Program-made: the position numbers and the translations under genes
Part shown: positions 53,223 through 64,000 of the stretch, in pieces
How positions within the stretch are numbered: position 1 is the stretch's first letter
How the letters are laid out: every line of letters starts with the position of its first letter
Origin: Clostridiales bacterium
Lineage (GTDB): Bacteria; Bacillota; Clostridia; Christensenellales; Aristaeellaceae
Length of the DNA: 64,000 bases
Direction of reading: 5' to 3'
NCBI GenBank assembly: GCA_004556155.1
Contig: SFIM01000007.1
Span: 20,924-84,923, forward strand
The notes under the pieces: generated by a model
Told to the model about the DNA's origin: nothing
Seen by the model: the letters and a program-made list of their open reading frames with translations, nothing else
The model's database searches: none

Positions 53223-55490
53223 ATGCAACAGCTGATCTGCCGCGGCGCGCAGGGGGAAATCCCTGGCATATCGCCGCTGCTTGCCCCGCTGCTCATTGCC
53301 CGCGGCGCGGATACCTATGAAAAGGCGCAGGCCTTCCTGCATCCTTCCGAGAGGGATTTGAACGATCCCTTTCTGATGCCGGATATGCGCGCCGCGTGCG
53401 ATATGGTCCGCGCGGCCATCGCCCGCCGCACGCCTATTGCGGTGTACGGCGATTACGACTGCGACGGCGTGTGCGCCAGCGTGATCATGCTGGAAGCGCT
53501 GCGCAGCCTGGGGGCGGACGCGCGCAGCTATATCCCCAGCCGCAAGGACGAGGGCTATGGCCTGAACGAGGCCGCCGTGCGCCGGCTGGCCGAGCACTGC
53601 GGGCTGCTGATCACGGTGGACTGCGGCGTGACGGCTGTGCAGGAGATTGCCCTGGCCAAGAGCCTGGGCATGCAGGTGATCCTGACCGATCACCATACCC
53701 TGCCCGCAGAGCTTCCGCAGGCGGACGCGGCGCTGCATCCGCAGTTAGGCGATTATCCCTGCCGCGATCTGTGCGGCGCGGGCATTGCCTATAAGCTGGC
53801 TTGCGCGCTGACGGGCAAGAAGATTCTGCCCAGCCTTGAGCTGGCTGGGCTGGCCACGATTGCCGATATGGTGCCGCTGCTGGGCGAAAACCGCGCCCTG
53901 GCCGCGCTGGGGCTGCGCGCCATGCGGCAGACGGCGCGCCCCGGCCTGCGCGCGCTGATGCAGACGGCGGGCATGCAGGAGAGCGCCGATATCGGCGGTA
54001 TGCAGGCCGCGTTCCTGTTGGCGCCGCGCATCAATGCCTGCGGGCGCATGGATACGGCGGATATCGCGCTGAATCTGCTCTCCACCGGCAACGCAGCCCG
54101 CGCCGCCGCGCTGGCCGCTGAGGCAGATGCGCTCAACACCCGCCGCAAGGCGGTGGAGCAGCGCATTGTGGAGGAGGCGGATGCTCAGGTACGCGAGATG
54201 GATTTGTGCCGGTTGCGCGCCATTGTGGTGCAGGGCGAGGGCTGGGAAAGCGGCGTGGTGGGGCTGGTCGCCGGGCGGCTGGCCGAGCGCTATGGCTATC
54301 CCACCGTGGCGCTTTCGCGCGACGGCGAGGCGTGCGTGGGCAGCGCGCGCAGCGCCAGCGGGGTGGATCTGTATCAGGCGCTGTGCGACTGCGGGGATAT
54401 CTTTACGCGCTTTGGCGGGCATAAGCAGGCGGCGGGTCTGAGCATCCGCGCCGAGGATGCGGACACCCTGCGCGAGCGGCTGAGCCAGGCGGTGGAAAAG
54501 CAGCTGAACGGCCGCGTGCCCATGCCCGAAAGCCGCTATGACGCGGAGATCACCCTGCCAGAAATCACGCTGGATATGATCGAGGAGCTGAAAAGCCTTG
54601 AGCCCTTCGGCATGGGCAATCCCGCGCCGGTTTATCTGCTGCGCAATGCTGATGTGCTATCCGCCCGGGCGGTTGGCGCGACGGGCGCGCATCTGAAGCT
54701 TACCCTATCGCAAAACGGCGCGATGATGGACGGTATCGCCTTTCAGATGGGCGATCGCGCGGGCGTGCTGCAGGGCGCGACCGAATTGGTGATTACCCCC
54801 GAGCAGAACAGCTTTTGCGGCAAGGTAACGCCGCAGTGCCGCGTGGAGGCGCTGGGCCGCGCGACGGCGCGCTTTCTGCCCCGCCCCGATGAGGAAGCGC
54901 TGGCGCTTTTGCAGGAATTTGATCGTTTTTGCCGAATACATAAAGATTGCCCCCAGCCCGCTCCCGCGCAGATGGAGGCGATGACAGTCGCGCCGCAGGG
55001 CACGCTGCTTTTGTGCCGCACGGCCGATACGGCAAACGCCCTGTGCGCGCGGTTTCCAGATCTGGACGCGGCGCAGGATGGCGGCGTGGAGCCGCGCGCA
55101 TACAGCGCCGTATGGCTGTGCCGCAGGCTCAAGCGCCGCGGGCCGTACCGCAGGGTGATCCTGTGCGACGGCGCGCTGTGCCCGCAGGAAATTGCCTGCC
55201 TTGCTGAAATGTATCCTGAGGCGGAAATTCTGTCCGCCCCGCAAAGCCCCGCCCTGCGCGCGCGGCTGGCGCAATTGCAATTTGACGTAAACGCGCTGCG
55301 CGACTGCTATCGAACCTTGCGCGCGGGACAAAAAATCAACGTGCTCAATCCCCGGGAATGCGCAATGGCCTATGTGCTGCAAAGCATGGAGCTGATTACG
55401 CTGCAGCCCGCGCCGCAGCTGCTGCCCATGCGCAAAGCCAGCCCGACGGAAGATCCCTTGTATCGCCTGATCCTGAACGGAGGAAATTAA
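53223..55490 (+). CDS. recJ: Single-stranded-DNA-specific exonuclease RecJ
   Basis: The 755-residue protein is RecJ, a 5'-3' single-strand exonuclease of recombination and mismatch repair. DHH-family metal motifs are YGDYDCDGV near residue 76 and TDHHT near 156. The DHHA1 domain has FGGHKQAAG near 398, and an OB fold follows. A C-terminal extension beyond about residue 560 is as found in other Firmicutes RecJ. A start at ATG 53223 with an AAAGGTG site is reasonable. The gene stops four bases before relA. Confidence 0.94.
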   Translation: MQQLICRGAQGEIPGISPLLAPLLIARGADTYEKAQAFLHPSERDLNDPFLMPDMRAACDMVRAAIARRTPIAVYGDYDCDGVCASVIMLEALRSLGADARSYIPSRKDEGYGLNEAAVRRLAEHCGLLITVDCGVTAVQEIALAKSLGMQVILTDHHTLPAELPQADAALHPQLGDYPCRDLCGAGIAYKLACALTGKKILPSLELAGLATIADMVPLLGENRALAALGLRAMRQTARPGLRALMQTAGMQESADIGGMQAAFLLAPRINACGRMDTADIALNLLSTGNAARAAALAAEADALNTRRKAVEQRIVEEADAQVREMDLCRLRAIVVQGEGWESGVVGLVAGRLAERYGYPTVALSRDGEACVGSARSASGVDLYQALCDCGDIFTRFGGHKQAAGLSIRAEDADTLRERLSQAVEKQLNGRVPMPESRYDAEITLPEITLDMIEELKSLEPFGMGNPAPVYLLRNADVLSARAVGATGAHLKLTLSQNGAMMDGIAFQMGDRAGVLQGATELVITPEQNSFCGKVTPQCRVEALGRATARFLPRPDEEALALLQEFDRFCRIHKDCPQPAPAQMEAMTVAPQGTLLLCRTADTANALCARFPDLDAAQDGGVEPRAYSAVWLCRRLKRRGPYRRVILCDGALCPQEIACLAEMYPEAEILSAPQSPALRARLAQLQFDVNALRDCYRTLRAGQKINVLNPRECAMAYVLQSMELITLQPAPQLLPMRKASPTEDPLYRLILNGGN

Positions 55491-55494
55491 AACC

Positions 55495-57687
55495 ATGGCA
55501 ACCGCCTATGAATGCATGACGCTGGAACAGATGATCGCGCGGATGAAGCATTATCATCCCAACGCCGACGCCTCCCTGGTGGAGCGTGCCTATGCCTTTG
55601 CCGAGCGCGTGCACGGCGGGCAGCGCCGCCTGAGCGGCGAGCCCTACATCATCCATCCCGTCTATGTGGCCAGCATCCTGACTGAAATCGGCATCGACGC
55701 GCCCACCATCGCCGCAGGCCTTCTGCACGATACGGTGGAGGACTGCAAGGACGTTACGCTGGATGTGATCCGTCAGGAGTTTGGCGAGGAGGTGGCCATG
55801 CTGGTGGACGGCGTGACCAAGCTGAGCCAGCTGGATTTTACCGACCGCGAGGAGCGCCAGGCTGAAACGCTGCGCAAGATGATCCTGGCCATGGGCCGCG
55901 ATATCCGCGTGGTGCTGATCAAGCTGGCCGACCGGCTGCACAATATGCGCACGCTCAAGTTTCAGCCTGTCGAGCGCCAGGTGGCCATCGCCCGCGAAAC
56001 GCTGGATATTTACGCGCCGCTGGCACACCGCCTGGGCGTATACACCATCAAGGCCGAGCTGGAGGATCTGTCGCTGCGCTATATCGATCCCGAGGGCTAT
56101 CAGGATGTGGCGCGCAAGGTGGGCATGAAGCGCGCCGAGCGCGAGGAAAATATCAAAATCGTCATTGAGGAATTGTCCCAGAAGCTCAAGGATCTGGGCA
56201 TGCATTTTGAAGTGGCGGGCCGCCCCAAGCATCTGTACAGCATCTACCGCAAAATGGTGATTCAGAATAAGCCCTTCGATCAGATTTACGATCTGATCGC
56301 CATCCGCGTGCTGGTGGATACCGTGCCGGATTGTTACACGGTGCTGGGCGTGTGCCATACGCTGTGGACGCAGGTGCCCGGACGCTTCAAGGATTATATT
56401 TCGGTACCCAAAAACAACATGTACCAGTCGCTGCACACCACGGTGATCGGCGGCCGGCGCATTCCCTTCCCCTTTGAAATTCAGATCCGCACCTGGGAAA
56501 TGCACCATGTGGCCGAGTACGGCATCGCCGCGCACTGGCGCTATAAGGAGGGCGGCGACGACAAGGCCTTTGACCGCAAGCTGTACTGGCTGCGGCAGAT
56601 CCTGGACTGGCAGGGCGAAACCCGCGACAGCCATGAGTTTATCGACGGCCTGAAAACCGATATCTTCGCCGAGCAGGTATTCATCTTTACCCCCAAGGGC
56701 GATATCATCGATATGCCCCGCGGTGCGACCCCGCTGGACTTTGCCTATCGCGTGCATTCCGCCGTGGGTAACAGCTGCATTGGCGCCAAGGTGAACGGCC
56801 GTATCGTGCCGCTGGATACCCCGCTGGAAACGGGCGACCGGGTGGAGATCATGACCTCCTCCGCCGCCAAGGGCCCCAGCATGGACTGGCTCAAGATCGT
56901 CAAGACCCAGGGCGCGCGCTCCAAGATCCGCCAGTATTTCAAGCGCGAGCTGCGCGGCGAGAACGTGACCAAGGGCAAGGATCTGCTGGATCGCGAGGCC
57001 AAGCGGCGCGGCCTGCAGCTGGGCGTGCTGATGAAGGATGAAAACCTGGAGCCGCTGCTGAAAAAGTACGCCTTCTCCGATGCGGAGGATATCTACGGCG
57101 CGGTGGGCTACGGCATGATCGCCGCCGCCTATGTGATTACCCGCCTGTATGAGGAGCAGCAAAAGGCCGAGGAGGCCGCCGCGCCCAAGGCGCCGCCTGC
57201 CCTGCCCGAGGTGGGGGAGAGCGCAGCCGCGCGCACGGGCAAGCCCACGCAGGGCATCTATGTGGAGGGCGGCAGCGGCATGCTGGTGCGCTTTGCCCGC
57301 TGCTGCAATCCCGTGCCGGGCGACGACATTGTGGGATATATCACGCGTGGGCGCGGCGTAACCGTGCATAAGGCCGATTGCGTCAATGCCCAGCACAGTG
57401 AGCCGGAGCGCGCCATCCGCGTATCCTGGGCGGAGGAGAGCATCGGGCGCTTTACCACCACCATTCAGGTGATCGCCTACGATCATCCCAGCCTGCTGGG
57501 CGAACTGACCGTATTTGTGCAGGATGGCGGCGCGCCGATCTCCGCCATGAGCGTAAAGATCAGCAAAAACAAAACCTGTACCATCCAGATGGAGGTGCAG
57601 GTGGAAAGCCGCGAGAAGCTGGATGCCGTGCTGGCGCGCATCCGCAAGCGCCCCGATGTCATCGAGGCGTTCCGACTGGGGAGGTAA
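55495..57687 (+). CDS. relA: Bifunctional (p)ppGpp synthetase/hydrolase, RelA/SpoT family
   Basis: The 730-residue RSH protein controls the stringent response alarmone. It has an HD hydrolase domain with PYIIHPVYVA and LLHDTVEDC (residues about 45-85), a synthetase domain with GRPKHLYSIYRKM near 242 and QIRTWEMHHVAEYGIAAHW near 330, a TGS domain near 400-460, a zinc-finger-like region with RFARCCNPVPGD near 597, and a C-terminal ACT domain. Both enzymatic sites look intact, so it should make and degrade ppGpp. recJ-relA-dtd is a common Firmicutes order. ATG 55495 follows GGAGG. Confidence 0.95.
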   Translation: MATAYECMTLEQMIARMKHYHPNADASLVERAYAFAERVHGGQRRLSGEPYIIHPVYVASILTEIGIDAPTIAAGLLHDTVEDCKDVTLDVIRQEFGEEVAMLVDGVTKLSQLDFTDREERQAETLRKMILAMGRDIRVVLIKLADRLHNMRTLKFQPVERQVAIARETLDIYAPLAHRLGVYTIKAELEDLSLRYIDPEGYQDVARKVGMKRAEREENIKIVIEELSQKLKDLGMHFEVAGRPKHLYSIYRKMVIQNKPFDQIYDLIAIRVLVDTVPDCYTVLGVCHTLWTQVPGRFKDYISVPKNNMYQSLHTTVIGGRRIPFPFEIQIRTWEMHHVAEYGIAAHWRYKEGGDDKAFDRKLYWLRQILDWQGETRDSHEFIDGLKTDIFAEQVFIFTPKGDIIDMPRGATPLDFAYRVHSAVGNSCIGAKVNGRIVPLDTPLETGDRVEIMTSSAAKGPSMDWLKIVKTQGARSKIRQYFKRELRGENVTKGKDLLDREAKRRGLQLGVLMKDENLEPLLKKYAFSDAEDIYGAVGYGMIAAAYVITRLYEEQQKAEEAAAPKAPPALPEVGESAAARTGKPTQGIYVEGGSGMLVRFARCCNPVPGDDIVGYITRGRGVTVHKADCVNAQHSEPERAIRVSWAEESIGRFTTTIQVIAYDHPSLLGELTVFVQDGGAPISAMSVKISKNKTCTIQMEVQVESREKLDAVLARIRKRPDVIEAFRLGR

Positions 57688-57691
57688 AAAC

Positions 57692-58141
57692 ATGCGATCA
57701 GTCATTCAGCGCGTTACGCGCGCAAGCGTCACGGTGGGCGGCGAAGTAGTAGGCAGCATTGGCGAAGGGCTGCTGGTGCTGCTGGGCGTCAAGGTGGGCG
57801 ATACCGAAAAGGACGCGGACTACATGGCCGACAAGCTGCTGAAGCTGCGCATTTTTGAGGATGAAAACGGCAAGATGAACCGCTCTGTGCGCGATATCGG
57901 CGGCAGCGTTTTGTGTGTCAGCCAGTTTACGCTGCTGGGCGACGCGCGCGGGCAGAATCGCCCCGGCTTTACCCAGGCGGAGGTGCCCGAGCGCGCTAAC
58001 GCATTGTATCAGCGCGTGTGCCAGCGCATGCGCGATCAGGGCATGACAGTGGCGCAGGGCATCTTCCGCGCCGATATGCAGGTAGAGCTGGTCAATAACG
58101 GCCCGGTGACGATCCTGCTGGACAGCGAAAAGAATTTTTGA
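57692..58141 (+). CDS. dtd: D-aminoacyl-tRNA deacylase
   Basis: The 149-residue DTD hydrolyses D-amino acids from tRNA. The SQFTLLGDA motif is near residue 78, and GPVTILLDS near the C-terminus is the second active-site motif. RVTRASVTV is the family start. The ATG at 57692, four bases after the relA stop, has GGGGAGG. It forms an operon with relA and the MBL hydrolase downstream. Confidence 0.94.
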   Translation: MRSVIQRVTRASVTVGGEVVGSIGEGLLVLLGVKVGDTEKDADYMADKLLKLRIFEDENGKMNRSVRDIGGSVLCVSQFTLLGDARGQNRPGFTQAEVPERANALYQRVCQRMRDQGMTVAQGIFRADMQVELVNNGPVTILLDSEKNF

Positions 58142-58151
58142 GGACAAGCAT

Positions 58152-58736
58152 ATGCCAACCATTCAAAAGCTGCCGCTGGGGCGGCTGCAGACCAACTGCT
58201 ATATCCTGTGTGAAAACCCGGAGGACGGCGTGGTTGTGATCGATCCCGGCGACGATATCCTGCTGCTGCAGGCTGCGCTGACGGGCAAGAAGGTGGCCGC
58301 CGCGCTGATTACTCACGCGCATTTTGATCATATCCTGGGCTTGCCCGCGCTGGGCAATGTGCCCATTTATGTGCATGAGCTGGATGCGCCCGCCATGACC
58401 GACGCGGTGCGCAACTGCGCCGAGGACAGGCTGCCTGCCGTGTCCGCTACCCATCTGGTGCATGAGGGCGATGTGCTGCATCTGGCCGGCATGACCTTTA
58501 CCGTGATGCATACCCCTGGCCATACGCCCGGCGGCGTGTGCTATCAGTGTGGCGACGATCTGTTTACGGGCGACACGCTGTTTGCCCCCGGCTATGGCCG
58601 TACCGATCTGCCCGGCGGCAGCTGGAGCGATTTGGTGCGCTCGCTGCGCAGGCTGCTGCATCTGCCCGGCAATCTGCATGTTTATCCCGGCCACGGCGGG
58701 GACGCGGAGCTGTCTGCGCTGCGGGGGAACCTATGA
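58152..58736 (+). CDS. MBL fold metallo-hydrolase (glyoxalase II-like)
   Basis: The 194-residue enzyme has the metal motif THAHFDH (residues 56-62), HTPGHTPGG around 118-126, GDTLF near 141 and PGHGG near 180. These are the ligands of a two-metal hydrolase of the glyoxalase II/YcbL group. The substrate is likely a thioester or similar, but the short form is not specific. It lies ten bases after dtd and overlaps hemZ by four bases. The relA-dtd-MBL-hemZ order is common in Clostridia. Confidence 0.93.
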   Translation: MPTIQKLPLGRLQTNCYILCENPEDGVVVIDPGDDILLLQAALTGKKVAAALITHAHFDHILGLPALGNVPIYVHELDAPAMTDAVRNCAEDRLPAVSATHLVHEGDVLHLAGMTFTVMHTPGHTPGGVCYQCGDDLFTGDTLFAPGYGRTDLPGGSWSDLVRSLRRLLHLPGNLHVYPGHGGDAELSALRGNL

Positions 58737-60217
58737 GCACGGTATCGCTGTACGCCGCCTCCGAAACGCTGCTGAGCGATATGGCCGAGGTGCTGCGCCT
58801 GTACATGGGCGGCGTGACCGTGCTGGCCAATGAGGCGGGCGGAGAAATGACAATTCGTCATACTGAAGAAATCGCCGACGGCGTGCGCGTTGTGCACGTG
58901 ACGGATGGCGAGCGCTGCGAGGAATCCCGCGAGCGGATCACGGGGGATGCGGTGGTGGATAAGCGCCTGCGCCGCCGCCAGGCAAAGCTGGGCGTGTACG
59001 GGCTGATGAAGCGCCGCTTCGGCTTTGCACCGCCCTGGGGCAGCCTGACGGGCATTCGTCCCACGCGCCTGCTGTATGCCAATCTGAATAAGGGCATGAC
59101 CATGGATGAGGCCGTGCATGAATTGCAGCGCGTGTTTGATGTGAGCGACGAAAAGGCTGCCGTGCTGCGCGAAATTGTGCAGGTGCAGCAGGCGTTGACG
59201 TTGCCCGCAAGGGACGAAATCGATCTGTATATCGGCATTCCGTTCTGCGTGTCGCGCTGTGCGTACTGCAGCTTTCTGTCCGGCGAGGTAGGCAAGGGTG
59301 AGCTGCTTGCGCCCTATGTAGAGGCGCTGGAGCGCGAAATCGCCCAGACCATTGCCCTGCTGGAGGAAACCGGTCTGCGTCCGCGCGCGTTTTACATGGG
59401 CGGCGGTACGCCCACCGCCCTGCCTGCGCCGCTGCTGCGCCGCGTGCTGCGCGCCGCGCAGCCCCTGACCGCCCGCTGCCGTGAGATCACGGTGGAGGCG
59501 GGGCGGCCGGATACCATTGACCGGGACAAGCTGCAGGCGCTGCTGGACTACGGGGTGACGCGCATCAGCGTCAATCCCCAGACCAAGCACGATGAAACGC
59601 TTGCGCGCATCGGCCGCCGCCACACCTGCCGCCAGACCGAGGAGGCCTACGCCCTGGCGCGGCAGATGGGCTTCAGCCATATCAATATGGATCTGATCGC
59701 CGGGCTGCCGGGGGAGAACCTGCAAATGTTTGAGGAAACCCTGACCTGGCTGCGCAGCCTGGCTCCCGAGAGCATGACGGTGCACACCCTGTCCATCAAG
59801 CGCAGCAGCCTGCTGCACCTGTGGGAGGCGCAGCTGCCCGATGGCGAAATGGTGGCCGATATGGTGCGCGCGGGCGCGCGAACCGCGCACGAAATGGGCA
59901 TGCAGCCCTACTATCTGTACCGGCAGAAGTACATGGCCGGCAATCAGGAAAACGTGGGCTACGCCCTGCCTGGGCACGCCTGCCTGTACAATGTGGAAAT
60001 GATGGAGGAGACGGCAAACGTGCTGGCCATGGGCGCGGGCGCGGCCAGCAAGCGCCTGTTTGACCGGCAGGGATTCATCCGCCGCGCCTTCAATGTGAGC
60101 GACATCCGCCAGTATATTTCGCGCGTGGACGAGATGGCGCAGCGCAAGCGGGATTTATTCCTTGGCGGGAATGCGCCCGCATCCTGCAAATCCGAAAATG
60201 TGCCCGAAAATGCTTGA
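58733..60217 (+). CDS. hemZ: Coproporphyrinogen dehydrogenase HemZ (radical SAM)
   Basis: The 494-residue radical SAM protein has the cluster motif CVSRCAYC (cysteines near residues 172, 176 and 179), the GGGTPTAL motif and PQTKHDETLARIGRRHT, which mark the HemN/HemZ group. An N-terminal domain of about 150 residues precedes the radical SAM part, as in HemZ. It would oxidise coproporphyrinogen III anaerobically, or serve another radical function if the organism lacks heme synthesis. The ATG at 58733 overlaps the MBL stop. No other heme genes are in the window. Confidence 0.92.
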   Translation: MSTVSLYAASETLLSDMAEVLRLYMGGVTVLANEAGGEMTIRHTEEIADGVRVVHVTDGERCEESRERITGDAVVDKRLRRRQAKLGVYGLMKRRFGFAPPWGSLTGIRPTRLLYANLNKGMTMDEAVHELQRVFDVSDEKAAVLREIVQVQQALTLPARDEIDLYIGIPFCVSRCAYCSFLSGEVGKGELLAPYVEALEREIAQTIALLEETGLRPRAFYMGGGTPTALPAPLLRRVLRAAQPLTARCREITVEAGRPDTIDRDKLQALLDYGVTRISVNPQTKHDETLARIGRRHTCRQTEEAYALARQMGFSHINMDLIAGLPGENLQMFEETLTWLRSLAPESMTVHTLSIKRSSLLHLWEAQLPDGEMVADMVRAGARTAHEMGMQPYYLYRQKYMAGNQENVGYALPGHACLYNVEMMEETANVLAMGAGAASKRLFDRQGFIRRAFNVSDIRQYISRVDEMAQRKRDLFLGGNAPASCKSENVPENA

Positions 60218-60237
60218 AATTTTGTGATAAATTGCAG

Positions 60238-60266
60238 TTGACAAGCCCAGTTTCAAATGGTATCAT
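60238..60266 (+). promoter_or_regulatory. Promoter of the str operon
   Basis: TTGACA (60238-60243), 17 bases, TATCAT (60261-60266). The transcript would start about 80 bases before the L7Ae-like gene, which makes this ribosomal operon independent of hemZ and of any rpoBC genes. Confidence 0.8.
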
Positions 60267-60355
60267 GATACAGTTGTCAGTAATATGCGGCTGCAGCGCT
60301 TTTTGCGTGCGTCTCATTGCCCTGACAGCATAGGCAGAAGCGGGAGGTGCGCGCC

Positions 60356-60598
60356 GTGCCAGCAGGCTTGCCGGAGGGAAAAATCGCCGCCGGATTCAGG
60401 CAGGTAATGCGCGCGATTGCGCAGGGCAAGGCCGCGCGGATATATGTTGCGCAAGACGCGCAGGAAAGCATCCGCGCGCAGGCAATTGCCGCCGCCGAGG
60501 CCGCAGGCGTTCCGGTGGAGCAGGCCGAATCCATGGCCGTCCTGGGGCGCGCGTGCCGCATCAGCGTCAGCTGCGCCGCCGCTGCCGTACTAAAATAG
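60356..60598 (+). CDS. L7Ae/L30e family ribosome-associated protein (YbxF-like)
   Basis: The 80-residue protein has the L7Ae/L30e/S12e/Gadd45 pattern: GKIAAGFRQVMRAIAQGKAARIYVAQDA, then PVEQAESMAVLGRACRISV. Such small proteins bind kink-turn RNA. In Firmicutes the gene sits just before rpsL. The GTG at 60356 was chosen because GGGAGG lies eight bases upstream. An earlier in-frame GTG would overlap that site. Confidence 0.88.
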   Translation: MPAGLPEGKIAAGFRQVMRAIAQGKAARIYVAQDAQESIRAQAIAAAEAAGVPVEQAESMAVLGRACRISVSCAAAAVLK

Positions 60599-60681
60599 AC
60601 TATAGCTTCCGGGGGTTGCGGAAGTTTTATAGGAGGAGACGGGATAGAACCCGCTCCGATCAATTATCAGGAGGTGCTTCC

Positions 60682-61056
60682 ATGCCTACGATCAACCAGT
60701 TGATCCGCAAGGGAAGAGAAGACGTCGTCAAAAAGTCGACTGCGCCCATCCTGCAGGGTTGCCCGCAAAAGCGCGGCGTATGCCTGAGCGTCAAAACCAC
60801 GACGCCCAAGAAGCCGAATTCGGCTCTGCGTAAGATCGCGAGAATCCGCCTGACCAATCAGATCGAGGGTACTTGCTATATCCCCGGCATTGGTCACAAT
60901 CTGCAGGAGCACAGCGTGGTACTGATCCGCGGTGGCCGTGTACGCGACCTGCCCGGCGTTCGTTACCACATCATTCGCGGCGCACTCGATACCGCTGGCG
61001 TAGCCAAGCGCGGCCAGGGCCGTTCGCTCTATGGCGCGAAACGCCCCAAGAAGTAA
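60682..61056 (+). CDS. rpsL: Ribosomal protein S12
   Basis: The 124-residue S12 has the usual PTINQLIRKGR start, KKPNSALRK (with Lys43 wild-type) and GHNLQEHSVVLIRGG. Residue 88, which is Lys in most bacteria (VKDLPGVRYH), is Arg here (VRDLPGVRYH, codon CGC at 60943-60945). That change at this site is a well-known streptomycin-resistance mutation in several species. The C-terminus KRGQGRSLYGAKRPKK also departs from the usual QARSKYG pattern. AGGAGG lies upstream of ATG 60682. Confidence 0.96.
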   Translation: MPTINQLIRKGREDVVKKSTAPILQGCPQKRGVCLSVKTTTPKKPNSALRKIARIRLTNQIEGTCYIPGIGHNLQEHSVVLIRGGRVRDLPGVRYHIIRGALDTAGVAKRGQGRSLYGAKRPKK

Positions 61057-61251
61057 TTTATTACCGCAGGGGTTCCTTTTGTCAGGGGTTGCTGCGCAGG
61101 GCGCGGCGGCGCGTCCCACCCATCCGCTCGGAACGGCGGGTGCGGCCAGGGCTCGTACTGCGCGCATAACGCACTGTATCCTCAGTAACGGCGTGATGCT
61201 GACATGCCAAAGACAATCCGATAAAAGGGCCGCAATCAAGGAGGGAACAAG

Positions 61252-61722
61252 ATGCCCCGTCGTGGATTTATCCCCAAGCGTGAAGTACTCCCCGATCCCG
61301 TATACGGGACGGTTGTAGTAACCAAGCTGATCAACCAGATCATGCTGGACGGCAAGCGCGGCGTAGCCCAGCAGGTGTGCTACGACGCCTTTGAAACCAT
61401 CGCCGAGAAGAGCGGCAAGGAAGCCAACGAAGTGTTCCAGCAGGCGCTGGCCAACGTCATGCCCCAGCTGGAAGTCAAGGCTCGCCGCGTCGGCGGCGCC
61501 ACCTATCAGGTGCCTATGGAAATCCGTCCCGAGCGCCGTCAGACCCTGGCGCTGCGCTGGATCGTTGATTTCAGCCGTACCCGCGGTGAAAAGACCATGG
61601 CCGAGCGCCTGGCCGCCGAGCTGCTGGATGCCGCCGCCAATACCGGCAACGCTGTCCGCCGCAAGGAAGAAATGCACCGCATGGCCGAAGCCAACAAGGC
61701 CTTTGCCCATTACCGCTGGTAA
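61252..61722 (+). CDS. rpsG: Ribosomal protein S7
   Basis: The 156-residue S7 starts PRRGFIPKREVLPDP and contains GGATYQVPMEIRPERR and the C-terminal HRMAEANKAFAHYRW. It binds the 3' domain of 16S rRNA and in many bacteria regulates this operon by binding its own mRNA. The 195-base rpsL-rpsG gap is long for the operon and could hold such a site, although no structure was verified. AAGGAGG precedes ATG 61252. Confidence 0.96.
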   Translation: MPRRGFIPKREVLPDPVYGTVVVTKLINQIMLDGKRGVAQQVCYDAFETIAEKSGKEANEVFQQALANVMPQLEVKARRVGGATYQVPMEIRPERRQTLALRWIVDFSRTRGEKTMAERLAAELLDAAANTGNAVRRKEEMHRMAEANKAFAHYRW

Positions 61723-61796
61723 GGTGCTGTGCGCCTGATAAGCGCCGCGCCTTTCAGATATAACAACAATTAAGAAGTAAGGAGATTACGCATTCC

Positions 61797-63866
<2,070 letters not shown>

Positions 63867-63901
63867 TTACATCTTTCTGATTAAAGAGGAGGATTATTCC
63901 C

Positions 63902-64000
63902 ATGGCTAAGCAAAAGTTTGAGCGCAATAAGCCGCATGTAAACATCGGCACGATCGGCCACGTTGACCACGGCAAGACGACCCTGACGGCCGCCATCACG
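63902..64000 (+). CDS. tuf: Elongation factor Tu, 5' part only
   Basis: The first 33 codons of EF-Tu run into the window edge. They read AKQKFERNKPHVN then IGTIGHVDHGKTTLTAAI, with the P-loop GHVDHGKT. AGAGGAGG precedes ATG 63902. It closes the str operon in the order rpsL-rpsG-fusA-tuf. Confidence 0.96.
   Translation, partial: MAKQKFERNKPHVNIGTIGHVDHGKTTLTAAIT

Noticed and set aside
61057..61251. Possible extra gene between rpsL and rpsG
   Set aside because: No frame with a start and ribosome-binding site; treated as a long intercistronic spacer, possibly regulatory.

Overview
The window is a gene-dense, GC-rich (about 60% by eye) chromosome segment from a member of the Firmicutes, most likely a high-GC Clostridia lineage. 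The evidence is: Firmicutes gene neighbours (rsmG next to a Noc/ParB-like gene; an L7Ae-like gene directly before rpsL-rpsG-fusA-tuf), the small roughly 108-nt SRP RNA without an evident Alu domain, HemZ, a DnaD/DnaI-type helicase-loading pair, and relatives of sporulation proteins (SpoIVB; less certainly a degenerate M23 SpoIIQ-like protein, a YlbJ-like membrane protein and a Spo0E-like microprotein). I saw no tRNA, rRNA, prophage, insertion sequence or CRISPR array.

Layout. 1-4.7 kb: end of comEC, then holA, rsmG, a noc-like gene and the SRP RNA. 4.7-11 kb: an FAD oxidoreductase, an AT-rich secreted unknown, ftsH and uvrC. 11-18.3 kb: an operon polA-coaE-lytic transglycosylase-peptide-binding protein, then an M23-like protein, a Spo0E-like microprotein, a palindrome-dense non-coding stretch between two copies of one terminator, and a mazF toxin with no visible antitoxin. 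18.3-24.4 kb: htpG, then spoIVB-vanW-tetR on the other strand. 24.5-28.7 kb: a two-gene unit (SDR reductase plus a fused AMP-ligase/acyl carrier/alpha-oxoamine synthase) with the logic of a sphingoid-base or amino-ketone lipid pathway. 28.7-33.1 kb: an ABC importer with two tandem substrate-binding proteins. 33.7-36.6 kb: uvrA flanked by inverted copies of an intergenic repeat. 37-42.6 kb: secreted unknowns, a GNAT acetyltransferase and a YlbJ-like membrane protein. 42.6-51.4 kb: dnaE, a degenerate anti-sigma-like protein, a sigma factor, a histidine kinase, tlyA, a DnaD protein and a helicase loader in one tightly packed array. 51.4-60.2 kb: a small secreted protein, a SecD-like protein, recJ, relA, dtd, an MBL hydrolase and hemZ. 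60.2-64 kb: the str operon up to the start of tuf.

The most striking element is the importer at 28.7-33.1 kb. Each of its two substrate-binding genes has its own consensus promoter, a 45-46 residue leader peptide whose C-terminal half is packed with Tyr codons (first copy) or Phe and Tyr codons (second copy), a conserved small hairpin and an intrinsic terminator. In both copies the leader segment just after the Tyr run is complementary to the terminator loop and the first bases of its 3' arm, with a compensatory U-A to C-G change between copies. This is the architecture of ribosome-mediated transcription attenuation. It predicts an aromatic amino-acid importer that is read through when charged tRNA-Tyr or tRNA-Phe is scarce.
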